In this document: positions 8,026 to 16,816 of the stretch, in pieces
Position numbering within the stretch: position 1 is the first letter of the stretch
How the letters are laid out: each line of letters starts with the position of its first letter
Position numbers and translations under genes: made by a program
Origin: JBGQOG01 sp052113705
GTDB taxonomy: Bacteria; Pseudomonadota; Alphaproteobacteria; Rhodobacterales; Rhodobacteraceae
DNA: 64,000 bases
Direction of reading: 5' to 3'
Assembly: GCF_052113705.1 (NCBI RefSeq)
Contig: NZ_JBGQOG010000004.1
Span: 186,001-250,000 of the forward strand
The notes under the pieces: generated by a model
Told to the model about the DNA's origin: nothing
Database searches by the model: none
Seen by the model: only the letters and a program-made list of their open reading frames with translations

Positions 8026-8844
8026 TTAGTTGCCCAATTTGGCATGCACCTCGTCAAGGTCAACGTCGCGCAGGGGCATCTTGTTGTCGGGGTTGTCGAA
8101 ATCATACTGGAAGAGCTGGAAGTCCTTCTTGTAGATCTCCCAGATCAGATGCCGCGACAGATCGTCGAAATATTCGCTGACCTTGTGCAGGCGCTTGGGC
8201 CCGTGGCCCTCGCTTTCGTTGAACTTCGGAATCGCATTCAGATCGACCGGCACCTTGGTCTCGACCGCGTCCAGAACCGATTGCATCCCCTCATTGAATT
8301 TCTCGGTGAAGAAGATGTTGTCGTAACGCCCGCCGTTGACGATGAAGGTCGAGATATGCCCCGACATGGCCGACCAGTGAATGTCCGGCTCCATCGGGCG
8401 GCGCCAGCGGATGGTGTCGCGGGTGAACAGCAAAAACCGGCGGAAGCTCTTGATCTGGTCGAATTCAAAGCCGTTCTCGGGGCTGCCAACCTCGATCCCG
8501 TATTTCTGGATCAGCTGCGGCACCAGATTGCCGCGATAGCGTTTGCCATTGCGCTGGATGCCACAGATCTTGTCGAAAAACGACGACAGGATGCGGGCAT
8601 AGGGATTGCGCACGCAGGTGAAGGAGTAGGATTTATGCGCCTGCACATTGCGCTCGATGGGCTTCTGGCTCGCCTCCATCGACCATTTGTGCATCCCGTC
8701 ATTCGCATCATGGATGTCGCCGTCGAAAAAGCGGCCCTGATCCGAGAAATACATGATCTGCCCGATGGACGAGCAGGCACATTTGGGGACAACACGGTAG
8801 ACCATGCTCTCGCTTTGCGTCATCCAGGTGCCGGGAAAGCCCAT
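8026..8844 (-). CDS. Sulfotransferase family protein (Sulfotransfer_2 type)
   Basis: A 272-residue putative carbohydrate sulfotransferase using PAPS. The 5'-phosphosulfate loop is seen near the N-terminus (VVPKCACSS, Lys21) and the 3'-phosphate motif at CVRNPYARILSSFF (Arg79, with Ser88 following), the layout of the Sulfotransfer_2/HNK-1 group. There is no signal peptide or membrane helix, so it is cytoplasmic, unlike its Golgi relatives. It starts with a GAGGA ribosome site and is divergent from a glycosyltransferase gene 150 bases away, which suggests joint action on a surface glycan. The acceptor is unknown. Confidence 0.85.
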   Translation of the reverse strand: MGFPGTWMTQSESMVYRVVPKCACSSIGQIMYFSDQGRFFDGDIHDANDGMHKWSMEASQKPIERNVQAHKSYSFTCVRNPYARILSSFFDKICGIQRNGKRYRGNLVPQLIQKYGIEVGSPENGFEFDQIKSFRRFLLFTRDTIRWRRPMEPDIHWSAMSGHISTFIVNGGRYDNIFFTEKFNEGMQSVLDAVETKVPVDLNAIPKFNESEGHGPKRLHKVSEYFDDLSRHLIWEIYKKDFQLFQYDFDNPDNKMPLRDVDLDEVHAKLGN

Positions 8845-8994
8845 GTATTTTCATCCTCTGACTGCCTGCCCGCCGGTTTGGCCGGGCAGACTTAATATTT
8901 AGCGACCAGAAAGCAAAGAAGCGCTGTCTTTTCAACGGTCATTGACGGTATCAAGACGTATATTCCACGATCATGGCAACGGTTCGTTCCGAAA

Positions 8995-10572
8995 ATGGCA
9001 AAAATCGCCTTCATTCTGCTCTGTCACAAAGATCCCGAGGGGATCATCCGGCAGGCCGAGCGTCTGACAGCCGCGGGTGACTACGTTTCTATTCACTTTG
9101 ATGCCCGTGCCCGGCGCGCGGATTATGAGATGATCCGCGGCGCGCTGGGGGGCAATCGCTCGGTGACCTTTGCGCCCAAACGCCATAAATGCGGCTGGGG
9201 CGAGTGGAGCCTGGTGGCGGCCACGATCGAGGCGACACGGGCGGCGGTGGAGGCCTTCCCCTCGGCCAGCCATTTCTACATGCTGTCGGGCGATTGCCAG
9301 CCGATCAAGACCGCTGAATTTGCGCGGCAATTTCTGGATGAGCAGGAAGTCGACTATATCGAGAGCTTTGATTTCTTTGCCTCGGACTGGATCAAGACCG
9401 GGATCAAGGAAGAGCGGCTGATCTACCGCCACTGGTTCAATGAGCGCAAATCGAAATGGCTGTTCTACCAGTCGATGTATTGGCAGGAAAAGCTGGGGAT
9501 GCGGCGCGATGTGCCGGACGATCTGCAGATGATGATCGGCAGCCAGTGGTGGTGCCTGCGGCGCCGCACGGTCGAATGGGTGCTGGAGTTTTGCGACAAA
9601 CGCCCGGATGTGATGCGGTTTTTCCGCACCACCTGGATTCCGGACGAGACGTTTTTCCAGACCATCGTGCGCCATGTGGTGCCCGACCGCGAGATCAACA
9701 CCCGCACGCTGACCTTTCTGATGTTCACCGATTACGGGATGCCGGTCACCTTCTACAACGACCACTACGATCTGCTGCTGAGCCAGGATTTTCTGTTCGC
9801 GCGCAAGATCAGCCCCGAGGCGCTGGAGCTGAAGGCGCGGCTGGGCACGCTCTGGTCGGAAAAGAACGTGCATTTCCCGATCTCGAACGAGGGGCGCAGC
9901 CTGTTCAAGTTCCTGTCGGGGCGCGGCCGGATCGGGCGGCGGTTTGCGCCGCGTTTCTGGGAGACCGAATCCTCGCTGGGCCGCGAGCGCGAGCTGATGA
10001 TTGTCGTGTGCAAAAAATGGCATGTGGCCAAACGGTTGACCGAGCGGGTCGCGGCGCTGACCGATATTCCGGTGGTGGAATACCTGTTCAACGAGGTGGA
10101 GGCGGGGCTGCCGGATCTGGGCGGCATCCAGTCGACGCTGGAGAAACGCAACCGCCACCGGCGGGCGCTGATGCGGATGCTGTTTGACTATCATCAGGCG
10201 AACAAGCTGGTGGTTTGCCTTGACCCTTCGGGCTTTGATCTGATGCAGGACTTCTGTTCGGACCGCTCGGTGACGCGGGTGCTCGAGATCGACTGCACCT
10301 TCACCGATGACTATCTGTTGGGCCATGCCCGTCGGGTGGGCCTGGCCGGGGAGCGGACCCCGCGCGAGGTGTTCGAGCAATTGCTGCCCACCATCCGCTA
10401 CGATCTGAAGTTCGAAAGCGACCGCATCCGGGACGCGAACTTCCCGGCGCTCTTTCGCATCATCGAGCGCCAGAGCGCCGAAGAAAACGCCCCGGCGCTG
10501 GCGCAATTTCTGGGCATTGCCCCGGAGACCGCGCAAGAGATTGCCGGGACCCATTATCTCTTTGTCGATTGA
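8995..10572 (+). CDS. GT14-like (core-2/I-branching) glycosyltransferase, two-domain
   Basis: A 525-residue soluble protein. The N-terminal about 280 residues match the Branch/GT14 family of beta-1,6-N-acetylglucosaminyltransferases (AFILLCHKDPE at the start, HFYMLSGDCQPIK near residue 100, WIPDETFFQT near 223). The C-terminal about 180 residues (from VVCKKWH near 345) form a second conserved domain that resembles a nucleotide-binding or kinase-like fold with no motif I can name. It diverges from a sulfotransferase gene. It probably adds a hexosamine to a capsule, LPS or glycoconjugate. Confidence 0.8.
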   Translation: MAKIAFILLCHKDPEGIIRQAERLTAAGDYVSIHFDARARRADYEMIRGALGGNRSVTFAPKRHKCGWGEWSLVAATIEATRAAVEAFPSASHFYMLSGDCQPIKTAEFARQFLDEQEVDYIESFDFFASDWIKTGIKEERLIYRHWFNERKSKWLFYQSMYWQEKLGMRRDVPDDLQMMIGSQWWCLRRRTVEWVLEFCDKRPDVMRFFRTTWIPDETFFQTIVRHVVPDREINTRTLTFLMFTDYGMPVTFYNDHYDLLLSQDFLFARKISPEALELKARLGTLWSEKNVHFPISNEGRSLFKFLSGRGRIGRRFAPRFWETESSLGRERELMIVVCKKWHVAKRLTERVAALTDIPVVEYLFNEVEAGLPDLGGIQSTLEKRNRHRRALMRMLFDYHQANKLVVCLDPSGFDLMQDFCSDRSVTRVLEIDCTFTDDYLLGHARRVGLAGERTPREVFEQLLPTIRYDLKFESDRIRDANFPALFRIIERQSAEENAPALAQFLGIAPETAQEIAGTHYLFVD

Positions 10573-10583
10573 AGGACATCGTC

Positions 10584-10958
10584 ATGGCTTATGATCCGCA
10601 GAACATCTTTGCCCGCATTCTGCGCGGGGAAATTCCGAACAATACCGTGCTGGAAACCGAGCATACGCTGGCCTTCCGCGACATCCGCCCGCAGGCGCCC
10701 GAGCATGTGCTGGTGATCCCCAAGGGCGCCTATGTCTGCTTTGACGATTTCTGCCTGAATGCCTCGGCGGAGGAGATCGTGGATTTTCACCGGGTGGCGG
10801 GGCAGATCTGCGCATTGCTGGATGTGCAGCCGGAGGCGGGCAAGCCGGGCTACCGGACGATTGCCAATGCGGGGGAGCACGGGGCGCAGGAAGTGCCGCA
10901 TTACCATCTGCATATTCTGGCGGGGCGGCCTTTGGGGCGGATGCTCGATCTGGCGTGA
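10584..10958 (+). CDS. HIT family nucleotide hydrolase
   Basis: A 124-residue histidine triad protein of the HINT/PKCI type, which hydrolyses nucleoside phosphoramidates such as AMP-lysine. The triad is intact as PHYHLHI with His106, His108 and His110; the N-terminal FARILRGEIPNN is the usual HINT start. The gene begins 11 bases after the glycosyltransferase stop, with GAAGGA as ribosome site, and may be co-transcribed with it. It is followed by an intergenic repeat and faces the convergent ABC ATPase gene. Confidence 0.95.
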   Translation: MAYDPQNIFARILRGEIPNNTVLETEHTLAFRDIRPQAPEHVLVIPKGAYVCFDDFCLNASAEEIVDFHRVAGQICALLDVQPEAGKPGYRTIANAGEHGAQEVPHYHLHILAGRPLGRMLDLA

Positions 10959-10976
10959 GATCGGGCGGGCGGGTCA

Positions 10977-11034
10977 GGGGGCGCTGCCCCCCGGCCTGCG
11001 GCCTCCCCCCGAGGTATTTTGGCCAAGAAGAAAG
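10977..11034 (+). repeat. Intergenic repeat family A, copy 1
   Basis: A GC-rich part (GGGGGCGCTGCCCCCCGG) followed by GAGGTATTTTGGCCAAGAAG. The same order and nearly the same sequence recur at 26231-26279. Here it sits between two convergent genes. Confidence 0.75.
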
Positions 11035-11047
11035 GGGCGCCGCGTTT

Positions 11048-11986
11048 TTAGCGGTGGTGTGAGGTGAGGGAGACGAAGACTTCCTCGAGCCCGGGCTGTT
11101 CGCTGGCCACATCGCGGATGCTGATCCCGGCAGCGCGGATCGCGTCGAGAACTGATTCGGCGCCAACCGCCTTGCGGTGGTAGGTGAAGGCGAGGCGGCC
11201 GTCGGCGCGGCGCTCCAGCGTGACGCCCTCGGGCAGGGCAAAGTCGGCGGGGGCGGGGGATTCGGGTTCGACCACCAGGGTTTTGCCATCCATCCGGCCG
11301 AGGAGGTTCTGCGTGGTGTCGCGCACCACCAATGCGCCTTTGTCGATGATGGCGATTTCATCGCACATTGCCTCGGCCTCTTCGAGGTAATGCGTGGTCA
11401 GGATGATCGTCATCCCCTCCTGGTTGAGCCGCCGCACATTGGCCCAGAGCATGGCGCGCAGTTCGATGTCGACACCCGCGGTGGGTTCGTCGAGCACGAG
11501 GATCTGCGGGCGGTGGACGAGGGCTTTGGCCAGCAGAAGGCGGCGTTTCATGCCGCCGGAGAGGTTGCGCGCATAGGCCTCGGCCTGATCGGTGAGGCCG
11601 ACGAGGGCGAGGATTTCATCGGTCCAGCGTTCGGCCTTGGGCACGCCGTAGAGCCCGGCCTGGGTTTCCAGCGCGGCGCGCGGGGTGAAGAACGGGTCCA
11701 TGTTGATCTCTTGCGGCATGACGCCGATGGCGGCGCGGGCCTGACGCGGGTTCACATCCTGATCGAACCCCCAGATTTTCACCCGGCCCGCGGTTTTGTT
11801 CACCAGCCCGGCCAGAATGTTGATCGTGGTGGATTTCCCGGCGCCGTTCGGGCCGAGCAGGCCAAAGATGGATCCGGCGGGAATCGTCAGATTGAGGTCC
11901 TTCAGCGCCTGCTTTGGCGGCTGTTTGCCGCTGCCGCCATAGGTCTTGGTCAGCCCCTCGATCTCGATCGCCTGATTTTGTGCCAT
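11048..11986 (-). CDS. ABC transporter ATP-binding protein (ABC-2 export type, YadG-like)
   Basis: A 312-residue ABC ATPase. Walker A is GPNGAGKS (about residues 44-51), the signature LSGGMKRR (about 142), and Walker B ILVLDEPTAGVD (about 161). The C-terminal extension of about 80 residues (after 230) is usual for drug/polysaccharide export ATPases of the CcmA/YadG type. No permease gene lies beside it: the upstream neighbour is a divergent zinc-finger gene and the downstream one a convergent HIT gene. The partner must be encoded elsewhere. Confidence 0.9.
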   Translation of the reverse strand: MAQNQAIEIEGLTKTYGGSGKQPPKQALKDLNLTIPAGSIFGLLGPNGAGKSTTINILAGLVNKTAGRVKIWGFDQDVNPRQARAAIGVMPQEINMDPFFTPRAALETQAGLYGVPKAERWTDEILALVGLTDQAEAYARNLSGGMKRRLLLAKALVHRPQILVLDEPTAGVDIELRAMLWANVRRLNQEGMTIILTTHYLEEAEAMCDEIAIIDKGALVVRDTTQNLLGRMDGKTLVVEPESPAPADFALPEGVTLERRADGRLAFTYHRKAVGAESVLDAIRAAGISIRDVASEQPGLEEVFVSLTSHHR

Positions 11987-12102
11987 GGCCTGCCGTCCTC
12001 TCCGTGATCTTCGCGCCGAGGCATCTTGCCGATGCCTGCGGGATCGCTATCATGCGCAACATAATGCGCCGCGCCGCGCATACCAGATGAAAGAGGTTGT
12101 CC

Positions 12103-12288
12103 ATGCCGATCCAAGCTCCTGAAACCCAGACCGTCACGACCTGGAAGGTTGCCTGCGACGGGGGCGAGGGCGCTTTGGGCCATCCGCGCGTCTGGCTGGC
12201 GATCCCGCAGGACACCGGCTTTGTCGAATGCGGCTATTGCGACAAGAAATTCGTGATCGACCGCGATCACGCCCACGCCGACCACTGA
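12103..12288 (+). CDS. CHCC-type zinc-finger protein
   Basis: A 61-residue protein of the zf-CHCC family, related to the C-terminal part of the complex I subunit NDUFS6. Ligand pattern: Cys near residue 18 (VACDGG), His near 27 (LGHPRVWL), and the CGYC pair near 43-46. Such proteins are widespread single genes in alphaproteobacteria; a complex I assembly role is known for the mitochondrial relative and only inferred here. The ATG at 12103 has an AAGAGG ribosome site; the in-frame TTG 6 bases earlier is less likely. Confidence 0.88.
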   Translation: MPIQAPETQTVTTWKVACDGGEGALGHPRVWLAIPQDTGFVECGYCDKKFVIDRDHAHADH

Positions 12289-12314
12289 AATACCGGGCGC
12301 TGGCCCGCTGACCG

Positions 12315-12339
12315 GCCCCGGGTTTTCCCCGGGGCTTTT
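12315..12339 (+). terminator. Intrinsic terminator after the zinc-finger gene
   Basis: Stem GCCCCGGG / CCCGGGGC with loop TTTTC and a trailing TTTT, 26 bases after the stop codon. Confidence 0.75.
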
Positions 12340-12419
12340 GGTTTTGGGGGGTGCTGTCTGCTGGCCTTGCCCGGCGGTTCGTGGCAAAACCCGGGGCGAA
12401 CGGAATGGGGAGAACGCGC

Positions 12420-15245
12420 ATGTCTGACGGATTCGGCAAAGGGTGCCATCTGCATCTGATCGACGGCTCTGCTTTCATCTTTCGCGCCTATCACGCGCTG
12501 CCGCCGCTGACGCGCAAATCCGATGGCACGCCGGTGGGCGCGGTCGCGGGCTTTTGCAACATGCTCTACAAATACATCGAGGATGCGCGCGGCGCGGATG
12601 CGCCTACCCATGCGGCGGTGATCTTTGACCATTCCTCGAAAACCTTCCGCAATGACATCTATCCGCTCTACAAGGCGAACCGCCCGGAGCTGCCCGAGGA
12701 TCTGCGGCCGCAGTTTCCGCTGACCCGCGATGCCACCCGCGCCTTCAATATCTCCTGCATCGAGACCGAGGGCTATGAGGCGGATGACATCATCGCCACC
12801 CTCTCGTGCAAGGCGCGCGATCTGGGCGGCCGGGTCACGATCATCTCCTCGGACAAGGATCTGATGCAGCTGATCGGCAATGGGGTCGAGATGCTGGATG
12901 CGATGAAGAACAAGCGCATTGGTCCGGATGAAGTGTTCGAGAAATTCGGTGTGGGCCCCGACCGGGTGGTCGATGTGCAGGCATTGGCGGGCGACAGCGT
13001 CGACAACGTGCCCGGCGCGCCGGGGATCGGCATCAAGACCGCCGCCTTGCTCATTCAGGAATATGGCGATCTGGAGACCCTTCTGGCCCGGGCGGGCGAG
13101 ATCAAGCAGCCCAAACGCCGGGAATCCCTGATGGAGAATGCCGACTTGATCCGCATTTCGCAGCGGCTCGTGCAGCTCGATTGCGACACGCCCTTGGATT
13201 TCACGCTGGAAAGCCTGGAGGTGAAAGACCCGGATGCCGAGACGCTGGTGGCCTTTCTCAACCTGATGGAGTTTCGCAGCCTGACCAAGCGGGCGGCAGA
13301 TAAATTTGGCACGCCGGAGCCGCTTGCTGGCACGGTGGCACCTGTGGCGGGTGTATCCGGCCCGCCGGAGGCGGTGGCGGCGGTTGCGGCATCGCCGATT
13401 GACACCACGGGTTATACCTGGATCCGTGATGCGGCCAGCCTGCAAAAATGGCTGGATCAGGCGCGCGAGCGGGGCTGGATCGCGGTGGATACCGAGACGA
13501 CGAGCCTCGATGAGATGCGCGCCGAGCTGGTCGGTATTTCGCTGGCGGTGGAGCCGGGGCAGGCGGGCTATCTGCCGCTGGGCCACAAGGGCGCGTCGGC
13601 GGGGGATGACCTCTTTGGCTCGGACGCGCTGGCCGAGGGGCAGATGCCGATGGCCGAGGCCTTGGCGCTGCTCAAGCCGGTGCTGGAGGATGAGAGCATC
13701 CTCAAGATCGGCCAGAACATGAAATATGATTACAAGATCTTCGCCCGGCACGGCATCCGCGTGGCGCCGATTGATGACACGATGCTGATGTCATATGCGA
13801 TGAATGCCGGTCTGCACGGGCATGGCATGGACACGCTGGCGCAGGAATATCTGGCGCATAAACCGATACCGATCAAAGACTTGCTGGGGTCTGGCAAATC
13901 GCAGATCACCTTTGACCGGGTGCCGGTTGAACAGGCGGTGGCCTATGCCGCCGAGGATGCCGATGTCACCCTGCGCCTCTGGCAGCGGTTCAAGCCGCAG
14001 CTGCATCAGGCCCGCGTCACCACGGTTTATGAAACGCTGGAGCGGCCCCTCGTGCCGGTGCTGGCCGATATGGAAATGGCCGGGGTGCGGGTCGACGGGC
14101 AGGTGCTGGCGCGCATGTCCAACGTCTTTGCGCAGCGCATGGCGGGGCTGGAGGCCGAGATCCATGAACTCGCGGGCCAGCCCTTCAACGTCGGCTCGCC
14201 GAAGCAATTGGGCGAGATCCTGTTTGACAAGATGGGCCTTGCGGGCGGGGTCAAGGGCAAGACCGGCGCCTATGCCACCGGCGCCGATGTGCTCGAGGAT
14301 CTGGCCGCCGAGGGCAGCGATCTGGCGGCGCGGGTGCTTGATTGGCGCCAGCTCTCCAAGCTGAAATCCACCTATACTGATGCGCTGCAGGGGCATGTGA
14401 ATCCGGAAACCGGGCGGGTGCACACCTCTTATTCCATCGCGGGGGCCAACACCGGGCGCCTGGCCTCCACCGATCCCAACCTGCAAAACATCCCCGTCCG
14501 CTCGGATGAGGGCCGCAAGATCCGCGAGGCTTTCGTGGCCGGGCCGGGGATGAAGATCGTCAGCCTCGATTACAGCCAGATCGAGCTCAGGATTCTGGCG
14601 CATGTCGCCGATATTCCGGCGCTGAAACAGGCATTCCGGGACGGGATCGACATTCACGCGATGACCGCGAGCCAGATGTTCGGCGTGCCGGTCGAGGGGA
14701 TGGACCCGATGATCCGCCGTCAGGCCAAGGCGATCAACTTTGGCGTCATCTACGGCATTTCGGGCTTTGGTCTGGCGCGCAACCTGCGGATTCCGCGCGC
14801 CGAGGCGCAGGCCTTCATCGACACCTATTTCCAGCGCTTCCCCGAGATCCGCGCCTATATGGATGACACGGTGGCCTTTGCCAAAGCGCATGGCCATGTG
14901 CAGACCCTCTTTGGCCGCAAGATCCACACGCCCGAGATCAATGCCAAAGGGCCGGGGGCGGGCTTTGCCAAGCGCGCCGCGATCAACGCGCCGATTCAGG
15001 GCGCGGCGGCGGACATCATCCGCCGCGCGATGGTACGGATGCCCGCGGCCATTCGCGATCTGCCCGCCACCATGCTGTTGCAGGTGCATGACGAGCTGAT
15101 CTTTGAAGTTGAGGAAGGTTCGGCCGACAAGCTGATCGCCGTGGCCCGTCAGGTGATGGAAGAGGCGGCGGATCCGGCGGTGAAACTGACCGTGCCGCTG
15201 GTGGTGGATGGCGGCATCGGCAACAGCTGGGCCGAGGCGCATTAA
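12420..15245 (+). CDS. polA: DNA polymerase I
   Basis: A 941-residue three-domain polymerase for Okazaki fragment maturation and repair. The 5' nuclease spans about residues 10-290 (IDGSAFIFRAYHA, SSDKDLMQL). The 3'-5' exonuclease spans about 340-530 with DTETTSLDE (Asp357), NMKYDYKIFA and YAAEDAD all intact, so proofreading should be active. The polymerase domain has motif A DYSQIELRILAH (Asp717), motif B RRQAKAINFGVIYG (about 766) and motif C QVHDEL (about 888-893). The start has a GGGGAGA ribosome site; the frame is open further upstream but without support. Confidence 0.97.
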   Translation: MSDGFGKGCHLHLIDGSAFIFRAYHALPPLTRKSDGTPVGAVAGFCNMLYKYIEDARGADAPTHAAVIFDHSSKTFRNDIYPLYKANRPELPEDLRPQFPLTRDATRAFNISCIETEGYEADDIIATLSCKARDLGGRVTIISSDKDLMQLIGNGVEMLDAMKNKRIGPDEVFEKFGVGPDRVVDVQALAGDSVDNVPGAPGIGIKTAALLIQEYGDLETLLARAGEIKQPKRRESLMENADLIRISQRLVQLDCDTPLDFTLESLEVKDPDAETLVAFLNLMEFRSLTKRAADKFGTPEPLAGTVAPVAGVSGPPEAVAAVAASPIDTTGYTWIRDAASLQKWLDQARERGWIAVDTETTSLDEMRAELVGISLAVEPGQAGYLPLGHKGASAGDDLFGSDALAEGQMPMAEALALLKPVLEDESILKIGQNMKYDYKIFARHGIRVAPIDDTMLMSYAMNAGLHGHGMDTLAQEYLAHKPIPIKDLLGSGKSQITFDRVPVEQAVAYAAEDADVTLRLWQRFKPQLHQARVTTVYETLERPLVPVLADMEMAGVRVDGQVLARMSNVFAQRMAGLEAEIHELAGQPFNVGSPKQLGEILFDKMGLAGGVKGKTGAYATGADVLEDLAAEGSDLAARVLDWRQLSKLKSTYTDALQGHVNPETGRVHTSYSIAGANTGRLASTDPNLQNIPVRSDEGRKIREAFVAGPGMKIVSLDYSQIELRILAHVADIPALKQAFRDGIDIHAMTASQMFGVPVEGMDPMIRRQAKAINFGVIYGISGFGLARNLRIPRAEAQAFIDTYFQRFPEIRAYMDDTVAFAKAHGHVQTLFGRKIHTPEINAKGPGAGFAKRAAINAPIQGAAADIIRRAMVRMPAAIRDLPATMLLQVHDELIFEVEEGSADKLIAVARQVMEEAADPAVKLTVPLVVDGGIGNSWAEAH

Positions 15246-15250
15246 CCTCG

Positions 15251-15290
15251 CCCCTGCCATGCCCCTGCCATGCCCCCGCCATGCCCCGCC
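15251..15290. repeat. 11-bp tandem repeat after polA
   Basis: Three units CCCCTGCCATG, CCCCTGCCATG, CCCCCGCCATG plus a partial fourth, starting 5 bases after the polA stop codon and ending before the convergent isomerase gene. Confidence 0.85.
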
Positions 15291-15304
15291 GCACCGGCGG
15301 AGGG

Positions 15305-16102
15305 CTAGGGTCTCGACCCCGGCGGCGTGCCCGTGATGGGGCCCGCCGCGGGACGCACCATCCAGCTCAGACTGTCGGCGGTGGCACCGCCGGGGGTGTA
15401 TTCGGCACCCACCCATCCGCGATAGCCATCGCGGGTCAGCCGGGCGAAAAACCCCGAATGCTCCACCCCCATGCCGCGCGGCTCGCGGCGGTCCGGGGCG
15501 CTGGCGATCTGCACATGACCAATGCGGCTCTTGTAGCGCTCCCAGGGCGTCATCGGGTCGCCCGCCAACATCTGCGCGTGGTAATAGTCGAATTGCAGCC
15601 AGAGGTTCGGGGCCTGAACCTCATCCATGATCGCCACGGTCAGCGCGAAATCGCTGAGGAAAAACCCCGGCATGTCGCGCGGATTGACCGGCTCCAGCGT
15701 CAGCTGATGCCGTGAGCCGTGGCGGCAGGCCCATTTCAGGTTCTCCACCAGCGTGCGCCGCGCCAGCGGCCCCTCGGCCCGCCCTGCCATCACATGCAGC
15801 CGCTGCGGTTTCAGCACATCGGCCACATGCATCGCCCGCTCAAACCCTTCGTGAAAGCGGTCCTCGCCCCCCGGCACGGCGGCAAAGCCACGCTCACCCC
15901 CCGCCCAATTCGGCGGCGGGGCATTCATCAGCGCCAATGTCAGCCCATGCCGCGTCAGCTCGCGCCGGATTTCCTGCGGCGGGTGGTCATAGGGGAACAG
16001 CACCTCGACCCCCTCGAACCCGGCGGCGCGGGCGGCGGCAAAGCGCGCCATGAAGGGCAATTCGGTGAAGAGAAAGTTCAGATTGGCGGCGAATTTATAC
16101 AT
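15305..16102 (-). CDS. hyi: Hydroxypyruvate isomerase-like TIM-barrel protein (Hyi/OtnI family)
   Basis: A 265-residue sugar isomerase-like (AP endonuclease family 2 fold) protein. It starts with MYKFAANLNFLFTELPF, close to the Hyi consensus, and keeps the catalytic glutamates: one in LTLEPVNPRDMPG (about residue 137) and one in GAEYTPGG (about 239), with metal-ligand His in QFDYYHAQ and GHVQIA. It would interconvert hydroxypyruvate and tartronate semialdehyde, or act as 2-oxo-tetronate isomerase. It overlaps the upstream gene by 1 base. The C-terminal 20 residues are low in conservation. Confidence 0.85.
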   Translation of the reverse strand: MYKFAANLNFLFTELPFMARFAAARAAGFEGVEVLFPYDHPPQEIRRELTRHGLTLALMNAPPPNWAGGERGFAAVPGGEDRFHEGFERAMHVADVLKPQRLHVMAGRAEGPLARRTLVENLKWACRHGSRHQLTLEPVNPRDMPGFFLSDFALTVAIMDEVQAPNLWLQFDYYHAQMLAGDPMTPWERYKSRIGHVQIASAPDRREPRGMGVEHSGFFARLTRDGYRGWVGAEYTPGGATADSLSWMVRPAAGPITGTPPGSRP

Positions 16103-16692
16103 CAGGTCAGGTCAGCTGCGGGGATGATCGGAAAGAAAACCCCGCCCGACCACAGGCCCAGCCAGTCCGCCCCCTCGTGCGGCGCGGTCACGGCGATGTC
16201 GATCAGGCGGTAAAACGTCTTGCGGTCGATCCGCGCCCAAAGATCACGGCGGATATGGACCTTTGGGGCCGGTTCGCCAGTTTCAGGATCGCGGTGCACC
16301 TCAATCCGGTTTTCGGCCCCGGCCAGAACCGTGTCGCCGACATTGGTGGTAAAGCGCAGCTCTTGCGCCGTGCCGCTGCCCGTCGCCTCGACATCCTGCG
16401 CGAGGAAGGGGCAATCCTGCACGCGGATGCCGACCTTTTCCACCGGGGTGACCAGAAAGTACTCCTCGCCCTCGCGCTTAAGGATCGAGGCGAAGAGCCG
16501 CACCAGCGCGGGGCGGCCGATGGGGGTGCCCATGTAGAACCAGCTGCCGTCACGGCGGATTTCCATGTCGATATCGCCGCAAAAGTCGGGGTTCCACAGA
16601 TGCACCGGCGGCGGCCCCTTGCGGCTCGCGGCACTGGCTGCGGCGGCAATTCCATCGGCATCGGGCGGCGTTGTCCCGGCTTTCACGATCAT
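16102..16692 (-). CDS. DUF1285 domain protein
   Basis: A 196-residue conserved protein. Residues about 28-185 match DUF1285, with WNPDFCGDIDMEI, WFYMGTPIGRPALVRLFASIL and the VTPVEKVGI segment. It is probably cytoplasmic and has no signal peptide. The function is unknown; the fold is thought to be two small beta domains. The stop overlaps the hyi-like start (TGATG), so the two are translationally coupled. It diverges from the MoxR operon with 124 bases between. Confidence 0.88.
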   Translation of the reverse strand: MIVKAGTTPPDADGIAAAASAASRKGPPPVHLWNPDFCGDIDMEIRRDGSWFYMGTPIGRPALVRLFASILKREGEEYFLVTPVEKVGIRVQDCPFLAQDVEATGSGTAQELRFTTNVGDTVLAGAENRIEVHRDPETGEPAPKVHIRRDLWARIDRKTFYRLIDIAVTAPHEGADWLGLWSGGVFFPIIPAADLT

Positions 16693-16816
16693 TTGCGCTC
16701 CCTGTTTCCGCCGTATCGGTCTTTGCGATTGGGCTGGCTCCCGTTATCTGACTATGATCTGTCTGAACACACAACGAATAATGCACACCGACTATTGCGA
16801 CAAAGGAGCCCTTCAC

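Noticed and set aside
7669..8895. Long plus-strand open frame over the sulfotransferase gene
   Set aside because: It is the antisense shadow of the sulfotransferase. The minus-strand product has PAPS motifs and a ribosome site; the plus-strand product has low-complexity composition and no family.
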